Below the pieces are notes generated by a model that was not told where the DNA came from, made no database searches, and was given only the letters and a program-made list of their open reading frames with translations. From positions 1 through 21,560 of the forward strand of contig JBIOVV010000127.1 in NCBI GenBank assembly GCA_044867925.1: a DNA stretch of 21,560 nucleotides, in the 5' to 3' direction. Numbering within the stretch: the first letter of the stretch is position 1; each line of letters begins with the position of its first letter. Both the position numbers and the translations under genes were made by a program. Shown piece by piece: positions 1-6,484 of the stretch. This DNA comes from VRUE01 sp044867925. GTDB taxonomy: Bacteria; Actinomycetota; Thermoleophilia; Solirubrobacterales; 70-9.

Positions 1-1459
1 CCCAGGCGCGGCGGTCTGCCAGGCCGAAGCCCTGGCCGCTGCGCGGCGTGGTGAAGGTCTTGTCGGGTCCCTCGGTGGTGCCTTCGGCGTTGGTGGCCAC
101 CACCCGGTAGTGGTAGGTGGTGCCGGGCTGCAGGCCTTCGATTTCCTCGGCGACGCCGACCGGCTTATGGCCCGGGGCGATCGTGCCGCCGGGGGTCTCG
201 GTGCAGGCCGTTACCGAGCAGTCTTCGAGCCCGTTCTCGAAGTGATAGGTGCTGGCCAGGGTGTTGGGGTTGATCTTGGCGCGAAGGGTCGCCGTGTGGA
301 GGTTGAGGTCGATGACCGAGGTGGCGGTGATCGTCGGCGCGATGACCGGGAAGGTGAAGGTCTCGAAGACTTTGATCTGGCCCCCCAAGTCGACGGGCTG
401 CCCATCGACCACATTGTCGCTCGCGTCATCGGCGACGTAGACCCGTTCGCTTCCCCCGTTGACCGCTACACCCCGTGGCTTTCCAGCGAAATCCCCAGCC
501 TCACCTGCGGCACCGAGGATTCCGACGGGGTGGTCGTCTTCATCGAACACCGCGATCCGAGACCCTTCCCCCTGATCACCGATCTGCTGGCCCACATATA
601 CGTGATTGGTCGTCGGGTCGACCCCCAGCGAAGTAGGAGGATAGACATCGTCCAGAAGTGTCCCGAGGGAATAAGTGGTGGAGGCCGTGACCGGAAACTG
701 CGAGGGCTCCAATCTGAATGGGCGCGGAAAACTGAGATTCACCGTGTAGAGGCTTCCGTCGGGGGAGACCGCCAAGGACCCCGGGCAAATCGAACCACCT
801 TCACTGGGCTCCGGTTCGAACTCAGTTAGTAGGGCTCCTGAGCGCGAATAAATCCTTATCTTGACAATGGAAGGGTTGGGAAAGCCCACGATTTTGCAAT
901 CGGCTGCGTAGATATTCCCTTTGAGGTCGACCGCGACCCCCCCGAGCCCATTCGCGCCGGGGATTTCACTCGTCCCGACCCCCGGGCCGGCGCTGAAGAG
1001 ATGCGGTTCGCCGTCTGCCTCAAATGCCCTCACTTTGTTGCCGCTGGTGACGTAGACGACGTGGGTTTCGGGGTCGACGGCGGCCTGATTGCTGTCCGCG
1101 AAGGAGAGCCCGCTGATCTCGTTCCCCGAGACGTAGGGTTCCGAGCCGCCCCAGTTGAGTGGGTTGCCTTCTGCGTCGAACTTGTAGAGGACCTGTTTTT
1201 TGCGATCGCCGACGTAGATGACCCCGGTGCCTTCGTCGACGGCGATGGCTTCGACGCGTTCGAAGAAGGTCGCTTCGGTACCGTCGGGACCAAAGGCACC
1301 GAGGTATTCGGGATCGGCGGCGGCGGAGGCAACCGCGGGAACGAACGCGACCAGAAGCAGGCATGCCAATGCGGAGGCGAGCGCCCGGAGGCCGAAGCGG
1401 GCGCGCGTCCCTCGGCGCGCGTTCGAAACCGCAGACGATGCCTTCGCGTGGCGTCTCAC
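1..1459 (-). CDS. Secreted NHL/beta-propeller protein with Fn3-like domain (5' part; runs off left edge)
   Basis: The frame is open from a GTG at 1459 to the left edge (486 codons, no stop). An AAGGAG Shine-Dalgarno site at 1468-1473 supports the start. Residues 1-25 are Arg-rich, about 26-43 are hydrophobic, and VASA-AADPE near 46 looks like a signal peptidase I site, so the protein is probably exported. The body has repeated blades of the NHL/SMP type: VEAIAVDEGTGVIYVGD, LGGVAVDLKGNIYAAD, PGSLAVSPDGSLYTVN, SLGVDPTTNHVYVG and RGVAVNGGSERVYVADD. The last ~110 residues look like the Fn3-type domain that often follows them (TATLRAKINPNTLASTYHFE, then TYHYRVVATNAEGTTEG). Such proteins are common in Solirubrobacterales genomes. 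A surface or adhesive role is inferred; no catalytic residues are evident. Confidence 0.85.
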   Translation of the reverse strand, partial: MRRHAKASSAVSNARRGTRARFGLRALASALACLLLVAFVPAVASAAADPEYLGAFGPDGTEATFFERVEAIAVDEGTGVIYVGDRKKQVLYKFDAEGNPLNWGGSEPYVSGNEISGLSFADSNQAAVDPETHVVYVTSGNKVRAFEADGEPHLFSAGPGVGTSEIPGANGLGGVAVDLKGNIYAADCKIVGFPNPSIVKIRIYSRSGALLTEFEPEPSEGGSICPGSLAVSPDGSLYTVNLSFPRPFRLEPSQFPVTASTTYSLGTLLDDVYPPTSLGVDPTTNHVYVGQQIGDQGEGSRIAVFDEDDHPVGILGAAGEAGDFAGKPRGVAVNGGSERVYVADDASDNVVDGQPVDLGGQIKVFETFTFPVIAPTITATSVIDLNLHTATLRAKINPNTLASTYHFENGLEDCSVTACTETPGGTIAPGHKPVGVAEEIEGLQPGTTYHYRVVATNAEGTTEGPDKTFTTPRSGQGFGLADRRAW

Positions 1460-1736
1460 GTAGCTCTCTCCTTGTCCCGTGAGCCCCTCTGCCCGCCGCT
1501 TCCCTTAGCGGCTTCCGCGAGGCTCGGTTATGTCCCTGTACTTGTCGTTCCCTGATGCAGCCTGGGCGGGTAAAGGGAGTTCCTAGAAGGTGCTCGCTGT
1601 ACCGCTCAGTGGCGCCAGTGAAGCACCCCGGTCGAGGGTTGTCAAGCAGAAGTTCCCAAAAGAAAAGGGTTGTTCCCAGAGGCGTTCCCTGAGCGGATAT
1701 GCGGGTACCGAAAGCGGCCCGAGCTAGTCGCTGGAG
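1460..1736. other. Intergenic region with repeated GTTCCC motifs
   Basis: No credible gene is seen here. It holds the leader and candidate promoter of the propeller gene and four copies of GTTCCC (1547, 1672, 1684 and within AAGTTCCCAAA at 1650-1660). They read GGGAAC on the strand of the propeller gene. The 11-mer AAGTTCCCAAA recurs at 3663-3673 in a TetR divergent promoter region. Confidence 0.5.
1617..1645 (-). promoter_or_regulatory. Candidate -35/-10 promoter for the secreted propeller gene
   Basis: On the minus strand a perfect TTGACA (1645-1640) is followed after 17 bp by TTCACT (1622-1617), a weak -10. This would give a leader of about 150 nt containing a 6-bp stem (GCCGCT/AGCGGC, 1495-1512) ahead of the Shine-Dalgarno site. 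The -35 is convincing and the -10 is not. Confidence 0.35.
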
Positions 1737-2024
1737 TTAAGCGGCGGGGCGGATCGCGACGTCGAGCGAAACAGAACGATCGGGAGCGGCCAATGCGGCG
1801 GCGGCGGCGGCCAATGCCTCGCGGTCCAGTCCGTGTCGAGCGGCGGCGGCGGCCAAAGGCTCGATGACGCCAAGGTCGGGATACAGAAGCTGAAGCTCAA
1901 CTGGCTGCCCCTGGCGAACGGCGACCACGGCGCGTGTGTGCACCTGATCCGCCCGATCGGCCTTCACAGCTTGGGTCAACTCGATCGAGATCGCATTGGC
2001 GTCGCTGTCGTATTGAGCACGCAT
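1737..2024 (-). CDS. DUF2283 family protein (antitoxin-like partner)
   Basis: This 95-residue protein starts MRAQYDSDANAISIEL, the N-terminal strand pattern of DUF2283 (YDxxADAxxIxL). It continues through VELQLLYPDLGVIEP into an Ala-rich helical tail. An earlier in-frame start would lie inside the upstream DUF4258 reading, so ATG 2024 is preferred. That ATG lies one base after the TGA that would end the intact DUF4258 frame, which suggests translational coupling. DUF4258 and DUF2283 genes are often adjacent and have been proposed to form toxin-antitoxin-like pairs, so an antitoxin role is inferred from pairing. The 3' half is Ala-rich and low in complexity. Confidence 0.7.
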   Translation of the reverse strand: MRAQYDSDANAISIELTQAVKADRADQVHTRAVVAVRQGQPVELQLLYPDLGVIEPLAAAAARHGLDREALAAAAAALAAPDRSVSLDVAIRPAA

Positions 2025-2025
2025 G

Positions 2026-2239
2026 TCAGTCGTCCGGAAAGGTCGTGATGACGAAACTTGACTCGTCGCCTGCCAGAACGACAATGATCGCACGGCCCCC
2101 CATCCCCCAATCCCATCAATCGCCAGTTTCCAAGTTGATCGAACTGAGCGTCGATCGGACTTGCAACGACCGCCTCGACATCACCGGGCCGGATTCCGTA
2201 GAGCCTCATCTCATTCTTCGCGTGGCGACTGAAGCGCAC
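2026..2239 (-). pseudogene. DUF4258 protein, frameshifted in a G-run
   Basis: From GTG 2239 the frame reads MRFSRHAKNEMRLYGIRPGD and continues VEAVVASPID, the DUF4258 pattern (HAxxRMxxxGIxxxDVexvl). After MGLGDGG the frame loses similarity. A neighbouring frame supplies the expected end, GRAIIVVLAGDESSFVITTF then PDD and a TGA at 2028-2026. The break lies at two C-runs on the plus strand (2096-2101 and 2104-2108). Removing one base from the 6-base run restores about 70 residues. It may be a real inactivating frameshift, phase variation or a sequencing error. If intact, it would be the toxin-like partner of the DUF2283 gene downstream. Confidence 0.7.
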
Positions 2240-2244
2240 ACGCC

Positions 2245-2257
2245 GCTAAGCCTTAGC
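2245..2257. promoter_or_regulatory. 13-bp palindrome GCTAAG-C-CTTAGC upstream of DUF4258
   Basis: A perfect inverted repeat (6-bp arms, 1-bp centre) overlaps the TAA stop of the TetR gene at 2253 and lies 6 bp upstream of the DUF4258 start. It could be an autoregulatory operator of the DUF4258/DUF2283 pair or part of a terminator. No T-run follows. Confidence 0.3.
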
Positions 2258-2915
2258 CGAGCGAATCTCCGCTCACTAGCGCGGCCTTCTCCGCTCCGAG
2301 GTACGGGGAGAGGATGAACTCGGCGATCTCGGGGAGCAGGTCCTCGAGCTGGCCGGCTTCGCCGGCGGCCACCTTGCGCGAGGTGAGCAGGACGAGGGCG
2401 CCGATCGTCGACTCCTCGGTCGTCGGTGGCAGCTCGCGTTCGTTCCGGCGCTCGCCGCGGCCCTGCTCCAGATAAGGCACCACCTCGTGCACAGCCTCGT
2501 GGAAGCGGGCGGAGACCGCCGGGCCCGCCGCCTGTGACTCGACCAGGCAGAGGCGCGCGAGGTCGGGCTCGGCGGCGAAGAAGGCGAGGACGGTCTGGGC
2601 GGCGACGATCGCCCTCTGCGGCCAGCGCTCGACCGGCGCCACCGCCTCGATCGTGAGCTCGCGGATGTGTCCGACGACCACCTCGAAGGCGGCGACGAAA
2701 CACTCCTCCTTGCCCTCGAAGTTCTCGTAGAAGACCCGGCGGGAGACGCGCGCCTGCTTGGTGATGTCGGTGATCGTCACCGCGCGGTAGCCCTTCTCGG
2801 CGACCGCCGTGGCGAGGCCGGCGATCAGGCGCTCGCGCTGGTTGTGGGCGACCTGCTCGCGGCTGAAGCCGTGGCGGCCGGCGGGAAGCGGGCCGAGCGT
2901 TTCCTCGTCAGCCAT
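2253..2915 (-). CDS. TetR/AcrR family transcriptional regulator
   Basis: The protein has 220 residues, the usual TetR length. An N-terminal extension carries LPAGRHGFSREQVAHNQRER (9-29), a variant of a motif shared with two other modules in this window. The TetR HTH follows at about 28-72 (TITDITKQARVSRRVFYENF, then KEECF). The all-helical ligand/dimer domain includes LARLCLVESQAAGP and ends with LLPEIAEFILSPYLGAEKA. It starts at ATG 2915, 14 bp after the stop of the TetR gene at 2930, so the two are probably co-transcribed. Ligand and targets are unknown. No transporter or enzyme is adjacent; the next gene downstream is the DUF4258 remnant. Confidence 0.9.
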   Translation of the reverse strand: MADEETLGPLPAGRHGFSREQVAHNQRERLIAGLATAVAEKGYRAVTITDITKQARVSRRVFYENFEGKEECFVAAFEVVVGHIRELTIEAVAPVERWPQRAIVAAQTVLAFFAAEPDLARLCLVESQAAGPAVSARFHEAVHEVVPYLEQGRGERRNERELPPTTEESTIGALVLLTSRKVAAGEAGQLEDLLPEIAEFILSPYLGAEKAALVSGDSLG

Positions 2916-2929
2916 CGCCGCGTCGTGGC

Positions 2930-3607
2930 TCAGGCCGAGGCGGCGCCCGCGCCGCCGGCCTCGCGGGCCGCGGCGTCCTCGCCGACGTAGGGGCGAAGGA
3001 GGAACTCGAGCGCCTCGGGCAGCAACGCCCGCAGCTGCTCGGCTTCGCCGGCGATCAGGCGCTGGTTGATCACCCAGAGCACGCCGCCTGCCAGGGTCTC
3101 CTCGAGGCTCTCGGGCAGCTTGTCGCTGCGCGGGTTGAGCTCACGACCCGGGCGCAGCAGGGGCGCGAAGCGCTTCAGCGCGGCCTCGTGACGGGCCGCG
3201 GCCTCGGGCCCTGCCGTCGGCGCCTCGACCAGGCAGGCACGGGCAACGCCCGGATGCTCGGCGGCGATCTTCAATAGCGCCCCGAGCCCGGCGCCGACCT
3301 TGTCCGTCCACGGCCCGTCTTCGCGGTCGAAGGCTTCCTCCACTACATAGGCGGTGCGCTCGACCGCCGCGTCGAGCAGCGCCAGGAAGGCCTCGTCCTT
3401 GTCGGCGTAGTGCTTGTAGAAGGTCGCGTAGCCGACCCGGGCCCGGCGGACGATCTGCTCGATCGTCGTCTCCGCGTAGCCCTGCTCGGCAACCAGATCC
3501 GCTGTGGCCTCGAGGATCCGGCGCCGCTGGTCGTCCGCGGACGCGGCTCTGCTGACCGGCTCGGGGCCGGGCGGCTGCCGGGAAGCCTTTCCAGGCAATG
3601 CACGCAC
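2930..3607 (-). CDS. TetR/AcrR family transcriptional regulator
   Basis: This is a 225-residue TetR protein. The HTH lies at about 27-72 (TTIEQIVRRARVGYATFYKH, then YADKDEAF). The C-terminal domain contains VARACLVEAPTAGPEA and ends LLPEALEFLLRPYVGEDAA. Unlike most modules here it has Ala, not Cys, in the KxxxF motif after the HTH and lacks the GRHGLPREF extension. GTG 3607 is chosen because TATCCT (3619-3614) ends 6 nt before it, as expected for a leaderless mRNA; GTG 3556 is possible. It is divergent from the TetR gene at 3694 and probably forms an operon with the one at 2915. Confidence 0.9.
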   Translation of the reverse strand: MRALPGKASRQPPGPEPVSRAASADDQRRRILEATADLVAEQGYAETTIEQIVRRARVGYATFYKHYADKDEAFLALLDAAVERTAYVVEEAFDREDGPWTDKVGAGLGALLKIAAEHPGVARACLVEAPTAGPEAAARHEAALKRFAPLLRPGRELNPRSDKLPESLEETLAGGVLWVINQRLIAGEAEQLRALLPEALEFLLRPYVGEDAAAREAGGAGAASA

Positions 3608-3693
3608 GCAGTCAGGATAGCGCGCGTTCCCATTGGTACGAAGTCAGTATATGAAGTGTTACAAGTTCCCAAAGATGGGCTAAGGTACCCCGA
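3608..3693. promoter_or_regulatory. Divergent TetR promoter region with inverted repeat
   Basis: The minus-strand -10 TATCCT (3619-3614) lies 6 nt from GTG 3607. The plus-strand -10 TAAGGT (3681-3686) lies 7 nt from GTG 3694, with TTACAA (3659-3664) 16 bp upstream. Both transcripts would be leaderless. Between them is a loose inverted repeat, TTGGTAC (3633-3639) against GTTACAA (3658-3664), and the 11-mer AAGTTCCCAAA (3663-3673) that also occurs at 1650-1660. These are candidate TetR operators. Confidence 0.5.
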
Positions 3694-4392
3694 GTGGACG
3701 CTCCACCCACACTGCGCGCGGTGAGGTCATGGGACGAGGCCATTCCCGAGCGTGCCACGGATGAGGGAGCGCTGGAAGCGATGCTGCTCAGCATTGGCGC
3801 CCGCGGTTATGACAAAGCTACGGTGCAGGAGGTGCTGGAGCGCAGCGGCATCTCCCGCGACCGCTTCCAGCGGCGCTTCGGCGGCAAGGAGGCCTGCTTC
3901 GCCGAGGCCTACGAGATGGCGGCGGATCGGCTCTGCGCGGAAGTGCTCGAGGCGGGCCGCGGGGCCGCGAGCTGGCGGGCGGGCTTCCGCGCCGCCCTCG
4001 CCCGGCTGCTGCGCACCGTCGCCGAGCAGCCGCTGCTGGCGAAGGCGCTGCTGATCGAGGTGCGAGCCGCGCGCGGCCAGGCCTGGGCCAAGCACCAGCA
4101 GCTGGTCGAGCGCTTCGCGCGGGCGGTCGATTCCGCCCGCCACGAGCCGGGCGCCGCGCGTACGACCGCGCTCACCGCCCAGTTCGTCGTCGGGGCGGTC
4201 GAGGAAGCGATCGCCACCGAGATCGGCGCCGGCCGCACGGCGACGGTCGAGCGCCTGCTCCCCGACCTCGCCCACCTGGCGGTGCTCAACTACTTCGGCG
4301 AGGACGAGGCCTGGCTCGAACTGCGCTCGCCGGAGCTCGAGCCAGTCGAATCGGGCGACCGACGCCTACCAGACGATCCGGGCCGGATCTGA
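3694..4392 (+). CDS. TetR/AcrR family transcriptional regulator (divergent type)
   Basis: The product has 232 residues. The HTH at about 24-70 is a divergent TetR helix pair (TVQEVLERSGISRDRFQRRF, then GGKEACF). The helical C-terminal domain ends LLPDLAHLAVLNYFGEDEA. The sequence resembles the modules at 7282, 9352 and the N-half of 5093-6451 (GL/I-x-R-xx-F, VEV-type core without the RxCxVEA motif) more than the adjacent 2930 gene. GTG 3694 is the chosen start because a TAAGGT -10 ends 7 nt upstream; GTG 3721 is an alternative. Its 3' end overlaps the tail of the vapC-like gene on the other strand by 27 bp. Targets are unknown; the shared intergenic region suggests auto- or cross-regulation. 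Confidence 0.88.
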   Translation: MDAPPTLRAVRSWDEAIPERATDEGALEAMLLSIGARGYDKATVQEVLERSGISRDRFQRRFGGKEACFAEAYEMAADRLCAEVLEAGRGAASWRAGFRAALARLLRTVAEQPLLAKALLIEVRAARGQAWAKHQQLVERFARAVDSARHEPGAARTTALTAQFVVGAVEEAIATEIGAGRTATVERLLPDLAHLAVLNYFGEDEAWLELRSPELEPVESGDRRLPDDPGRI

Positions 4393-4755
4393 GCGACGCA
4401 GACGCTCGTCGGCACTGACCAGCCGCGCGTCATGCTCGACGGCGGTCGCGTAGATGAGACGGTCGATGGGGTCGCCATGGAACTCGACCGGGTCGAGAGA
4501 GCCGGCGCGAAGAGCCGCCGAGACCGTGGGCGCCAGGGCTTGGATCCGATGGACGTTCAGCGCGTCGCTGATCCAGGTCTCCACCGGCCGGTCCATAGCG
4601 AGGCGACCGCGAACCACCAGATAGGCGATCTCCTGCACCGAGGCCACGCTGATCGCGAGCTCCTGCCCCGAGTCGACCGCGTCCCTGGCAGCGGCGCTCA
4701 AACGTTCCCTGGCAGCGGCCAACCAGACCAGGACGTGGGTATCGAGCAGGATCAC
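4366..4755 (-). CDS. VapC-type PIN-domain toxin (putative RNase)
   Basis: This 129-residue PIN domain protein starts MILLDTHVLVWLAAARERLS. The conserved acidic residues of the metal site are visible: D5 (LLDTH), E42 (SVQEIA), D98 within HGDPIDRLI (with D95 nearby) and D116 (SADERL). VapC toxins are Mg-dependent endoribonucleases that usually cut tRNA or rRNA and inhibit translation. GTG 4755 is preferred because it overlaps the antitoxin stop (GTGA), a typical coupled arrangement; GTG 4773 would add six residues with no family similarity. It lies directly downstream of its antitoxin. It is probably functional, since all PIN acidic positions are kept. Confidence 0.88.
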   Translation of the reverse strand: MILLDTHVLVWLAAARERLSAAARDAVDSGQELAISVASVQEIAYLVVRGRLAMDRPVETWISDALNVHRIQALAPTVSAALRAGSLDPVEFHGDPIDRLIYATAVEHDARLVSADERLRRSDPARIVW

Positions 4756-4988
4756 TCCTGCTCCATGTCCCACGGCCCCATCGAGAAATGGATCAGCTCG
4801 TCGTCGGAGATGTTGAACTTGACGCTGCCATGCAGATCATCGGGACGCAACGGCGGCTCGATCCGGGCGACCGGGCGCCCGTGCTTGGTGATGACCAGCG
4901 TCTCTCCGGTTTCGGCGACCTGATCGAGTAGCCGCAGGCACTTCGCCTTGAACTGGGTGGCGGTGATCTCTTTAAGAGGCTGCGACAT
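4752..4988 (-). CDS. VapB/Phd-YefM type antitoxin
   Basis: The 78-residue protein has the Phd/YefM N-terminal fold pattern ITATQFKAKCLRLLDQVAET followed by LVITKHGRPVARIEP, which binds DNA as a dimer. The acidic tail (SDDELIHFSMGPWDMEQE) is the part that would wrap and neutralise the toxin. ATG 4988 gives the canonical start; ATG 4994 and upstream codons are in frame but extend into the operator. The stop overlaps the toxin start by four bases. The pair should autoregulate through the palindromes immediately upstream. Phd-type antitoxins coupled to PIN toxins are common in actinobacteria. Confidence 0.85.
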   Translation of the reverse strand: MSQPLKEITATQFKAKCLRLLDQVAETGETLVITKHGRPVARIEPPLRPDDLHGSVKFNISDDELIHFSMGPWDMEQE

Positions 4989-5013
4989 GACCATGGTCAC
5001 CGTACCATGGTCA
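4988..5013. promoter_or_regulatory. Tandem palindromic operator of the toxin-antitoxin pair
   Basis: TGACCATGGTCA (4988-4999) is a perfect 12-bp palindrome. A second copy, GTACCATGGTCA (5002-5013), differs at its first two positions. The CCATGG centres are 14 bp apart, close to one and a half helical turns. The first copy abuts the antitoxin ATG, so bound VapB/VapBC would block initiation. TAATAA at 5019-5014 on the minus strand may be part of the -10 region. Confidence 0.6.
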
Positions 5014-5053
5014 GTTATTAGAAGATCGGGCATGAGCCCGATCAAGGGCGCAT

Positions 5054-5069
5054 GGAGAGAAAGCTCTCC
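5054..5069 (-). terminator. Short hairpin after the fused TetR gene
   Basis: GGAGAG-AAAG-CTCTCC forms a perfect 6-bp stem with a 4-nt loop, 24 nt beyond the stop codon of the 5093-6451 gene. No T-run follows, so termination is only a possibility. Confidence 0.3.
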
Positions 5070-5092
5070 CCTCGATGCTCAGAAGCTCAGCT

Positions 5093-6451
5093 CTACTCCT
5101 GCGCCAGCTTCGCCGCCTCGGCGCTCCCTACATAAGGAGTCAGGGTGAACTCGACCAGGTCCGGCAGCAGCTCTTCCAGCTCTTCGGCTTTGCCGGCGAT
5201 GATGCGGCGGGAGATCAGCGAGACCATGCCGCCGACCAGGGCCTCCTCGGTGGTCGGCGAGAGCCGGGCGAGGACCTCGGGTGGGCGCCCCTCGCGGCCA
5301 GTCTGGAAGTAGGGGACGAAGCTCTGGATCGCGGCGTCGTAGCGCTCGACCACGACCGGGCCGGCGACCAGGGCCTCGACCATGCAGAGGCGGGCCAGGT
5401 GGGGCTCGGCGGCGAGAAACTCGAGCATCGCACCGATCCCGGCTTTGACCGCGTGCGGCCAGTCGTCCTCGGCGTCGAAGGCGGTGGAGACGCGGCCGCG
5501 CAGCTCCTCCATCACCGTGTCGTAGGCGGCGACGAAGCACTCGTCCTTGCTGGAGAAGTGCTCATAGAAGGTGCGCCGGGAAACCGCGGCGTGGCGGGTG
5601 ATGTGGGCGATGGTCGTGCCGGAGTAGCCGTTTTCGGCGATCGCCTCGGCGAGGCCGGCGATCAGGCGCTCGCGCTGGTTGTGGATGACGAACTCGCGCG
5701 GCAGGCCGTGACGGCCGGGGGGCAGGCGGGCAAGCTCGGGGGGGTAATCCTCGGCTGACACTCCCGGCTCACCCTTTTCCTGGGAGGACAACTTCTTTTT
5801 GGCCACACCCCGACGATATCGCGCTGGCGGGTCAAAGCCCCGCGACAGCTCGGCCAGCCCCGCCTCGATTCCCAGATACGGCATTACCGCGGCGGACATC
5901 AACTGCGGGACGAGCGCCGGCAGATCCTCCGTACTGCCACCTACAACTTTTGCGTAGACCTGGCCGTAGGCGGAGCCGGCGAGAGCCTCGGCGGTGGTGT
6001 GCGGCACCGACTCCGGGTCTTCCATCTCGTTGCGGCCGGCGTCGATCAGGGAGGCGATGACCCGCATCGTCATGTCGCGGCGGGCGCGGGCGGCGTCGCC
6101 GGCGGCCAGCACCTCGACCGCGAAGGAGGCGCGGCTGGGCGCGTTGCGGAGGTTGTCGACGATCTCGCAGGCGACGGCGCGCAGCCGGTCGGGCCAGCTC
6201 TCCTGACTGTTGTAGGCCTCCAGCATCTCCCGCATGCAGCCCTCGTTCATCTCCTGCCAGGCGGAGAGGAAGCAGTCGTACTTGCCGCGGAAGTGGCGGT
6301 CGAAGGCGGGCCGGTCGAGTCCGGCCCGCTCGAGGATCAGCTCGATCGTGGTCTCGGCATAGCCGCGCTCGGCGGCGATCTCGATCAGGGCCTCGACGAT
6401 GCGCTCGCGCTCGGGACTGGCGGCGCGCTCGCGAGTCTCCAGGTCAAGCAC
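5093..6451 (-). CDS. Tandem TetR-TetR fusion regulator (452 aa)
   Basis: One uninterrupted frame encodes two complete TetR modules. Module 1 (about 12-205) has an HTH at 15-61 (TTIELILERAGLDRPAFDRH, then KYDCF) and ends PQLMSAAVMPYLGIEAGLAE. A basic, charged linker (about 206-243, including GVAKKKLSSQEKGEPG) leads to module 2. Module 2 carries LPPGRHGLPREFVIHNQRER (243-262), an HTH to about 306 (HITRHAAVSRRTFYEHFSSK) and LARLCMVEALVAGP, and ends LLPDLVEFTLTPYVG. Typical TetR proteins have 190-230 residues, so this is double length. GTG 6451 has GGAGGT at 6468-6463. In-frame GTGs at 5806 and 5761 in the linker could start module 2 separately; AAGGGTGAG lies upstream of 5761. It could bind DNA as an intramolecular pseudo-dimer. 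Confidence 0.88.
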   Translation of the reverse strand: MLDLETRERAASPERERIVEALIEIAAERGYAETTIELILERAGLDRPAFDRHFRGKYDCFLSAWQEMNEGCMREMLEAYNSQESWPDRLRAVACEIVDNLRNAPSRASFAVEVLAAGDAARARRDMTMRVIASLIDAGRNEMEDPESVPHTTAEALAGSAYGQVYAKVVGGSTEDLPALVPQLMSAAVMPYLGIEAGLAELSRGFDPPARYRRGVAKKKLSSQEKGEPGVSAEDYPPELARLPPGRHGLPREFVIHNQRERLIAGLAEAIAENGYSGTTIAHITRHAAVSRRTFYEHFSSKDECFVAAYDTVMEELRGRVSTAFDAEDDWPHAVKAGIGAMLEFLAAEPHLARLCMVEALVAGPVVVERYDAAIQSFVPYFQTGREGRPPEVLARLSPTTEEALVGGMVSLISRRIIAGKAEELEELLPDLVEFTLTPYVGSAEAAKLAQE

Positions 6452-6484
6452 TAGCTCATTGGACCTCCGATCCCTGCCCCTGGC

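Noticed and set aside
110..1555. Plus-strand frames 110-829 and 1001-1555
   Set aside because: The minus strand carries one continuous frame with a signal peptide, NHL blades and an Fn3-like domain over the whole stretch.
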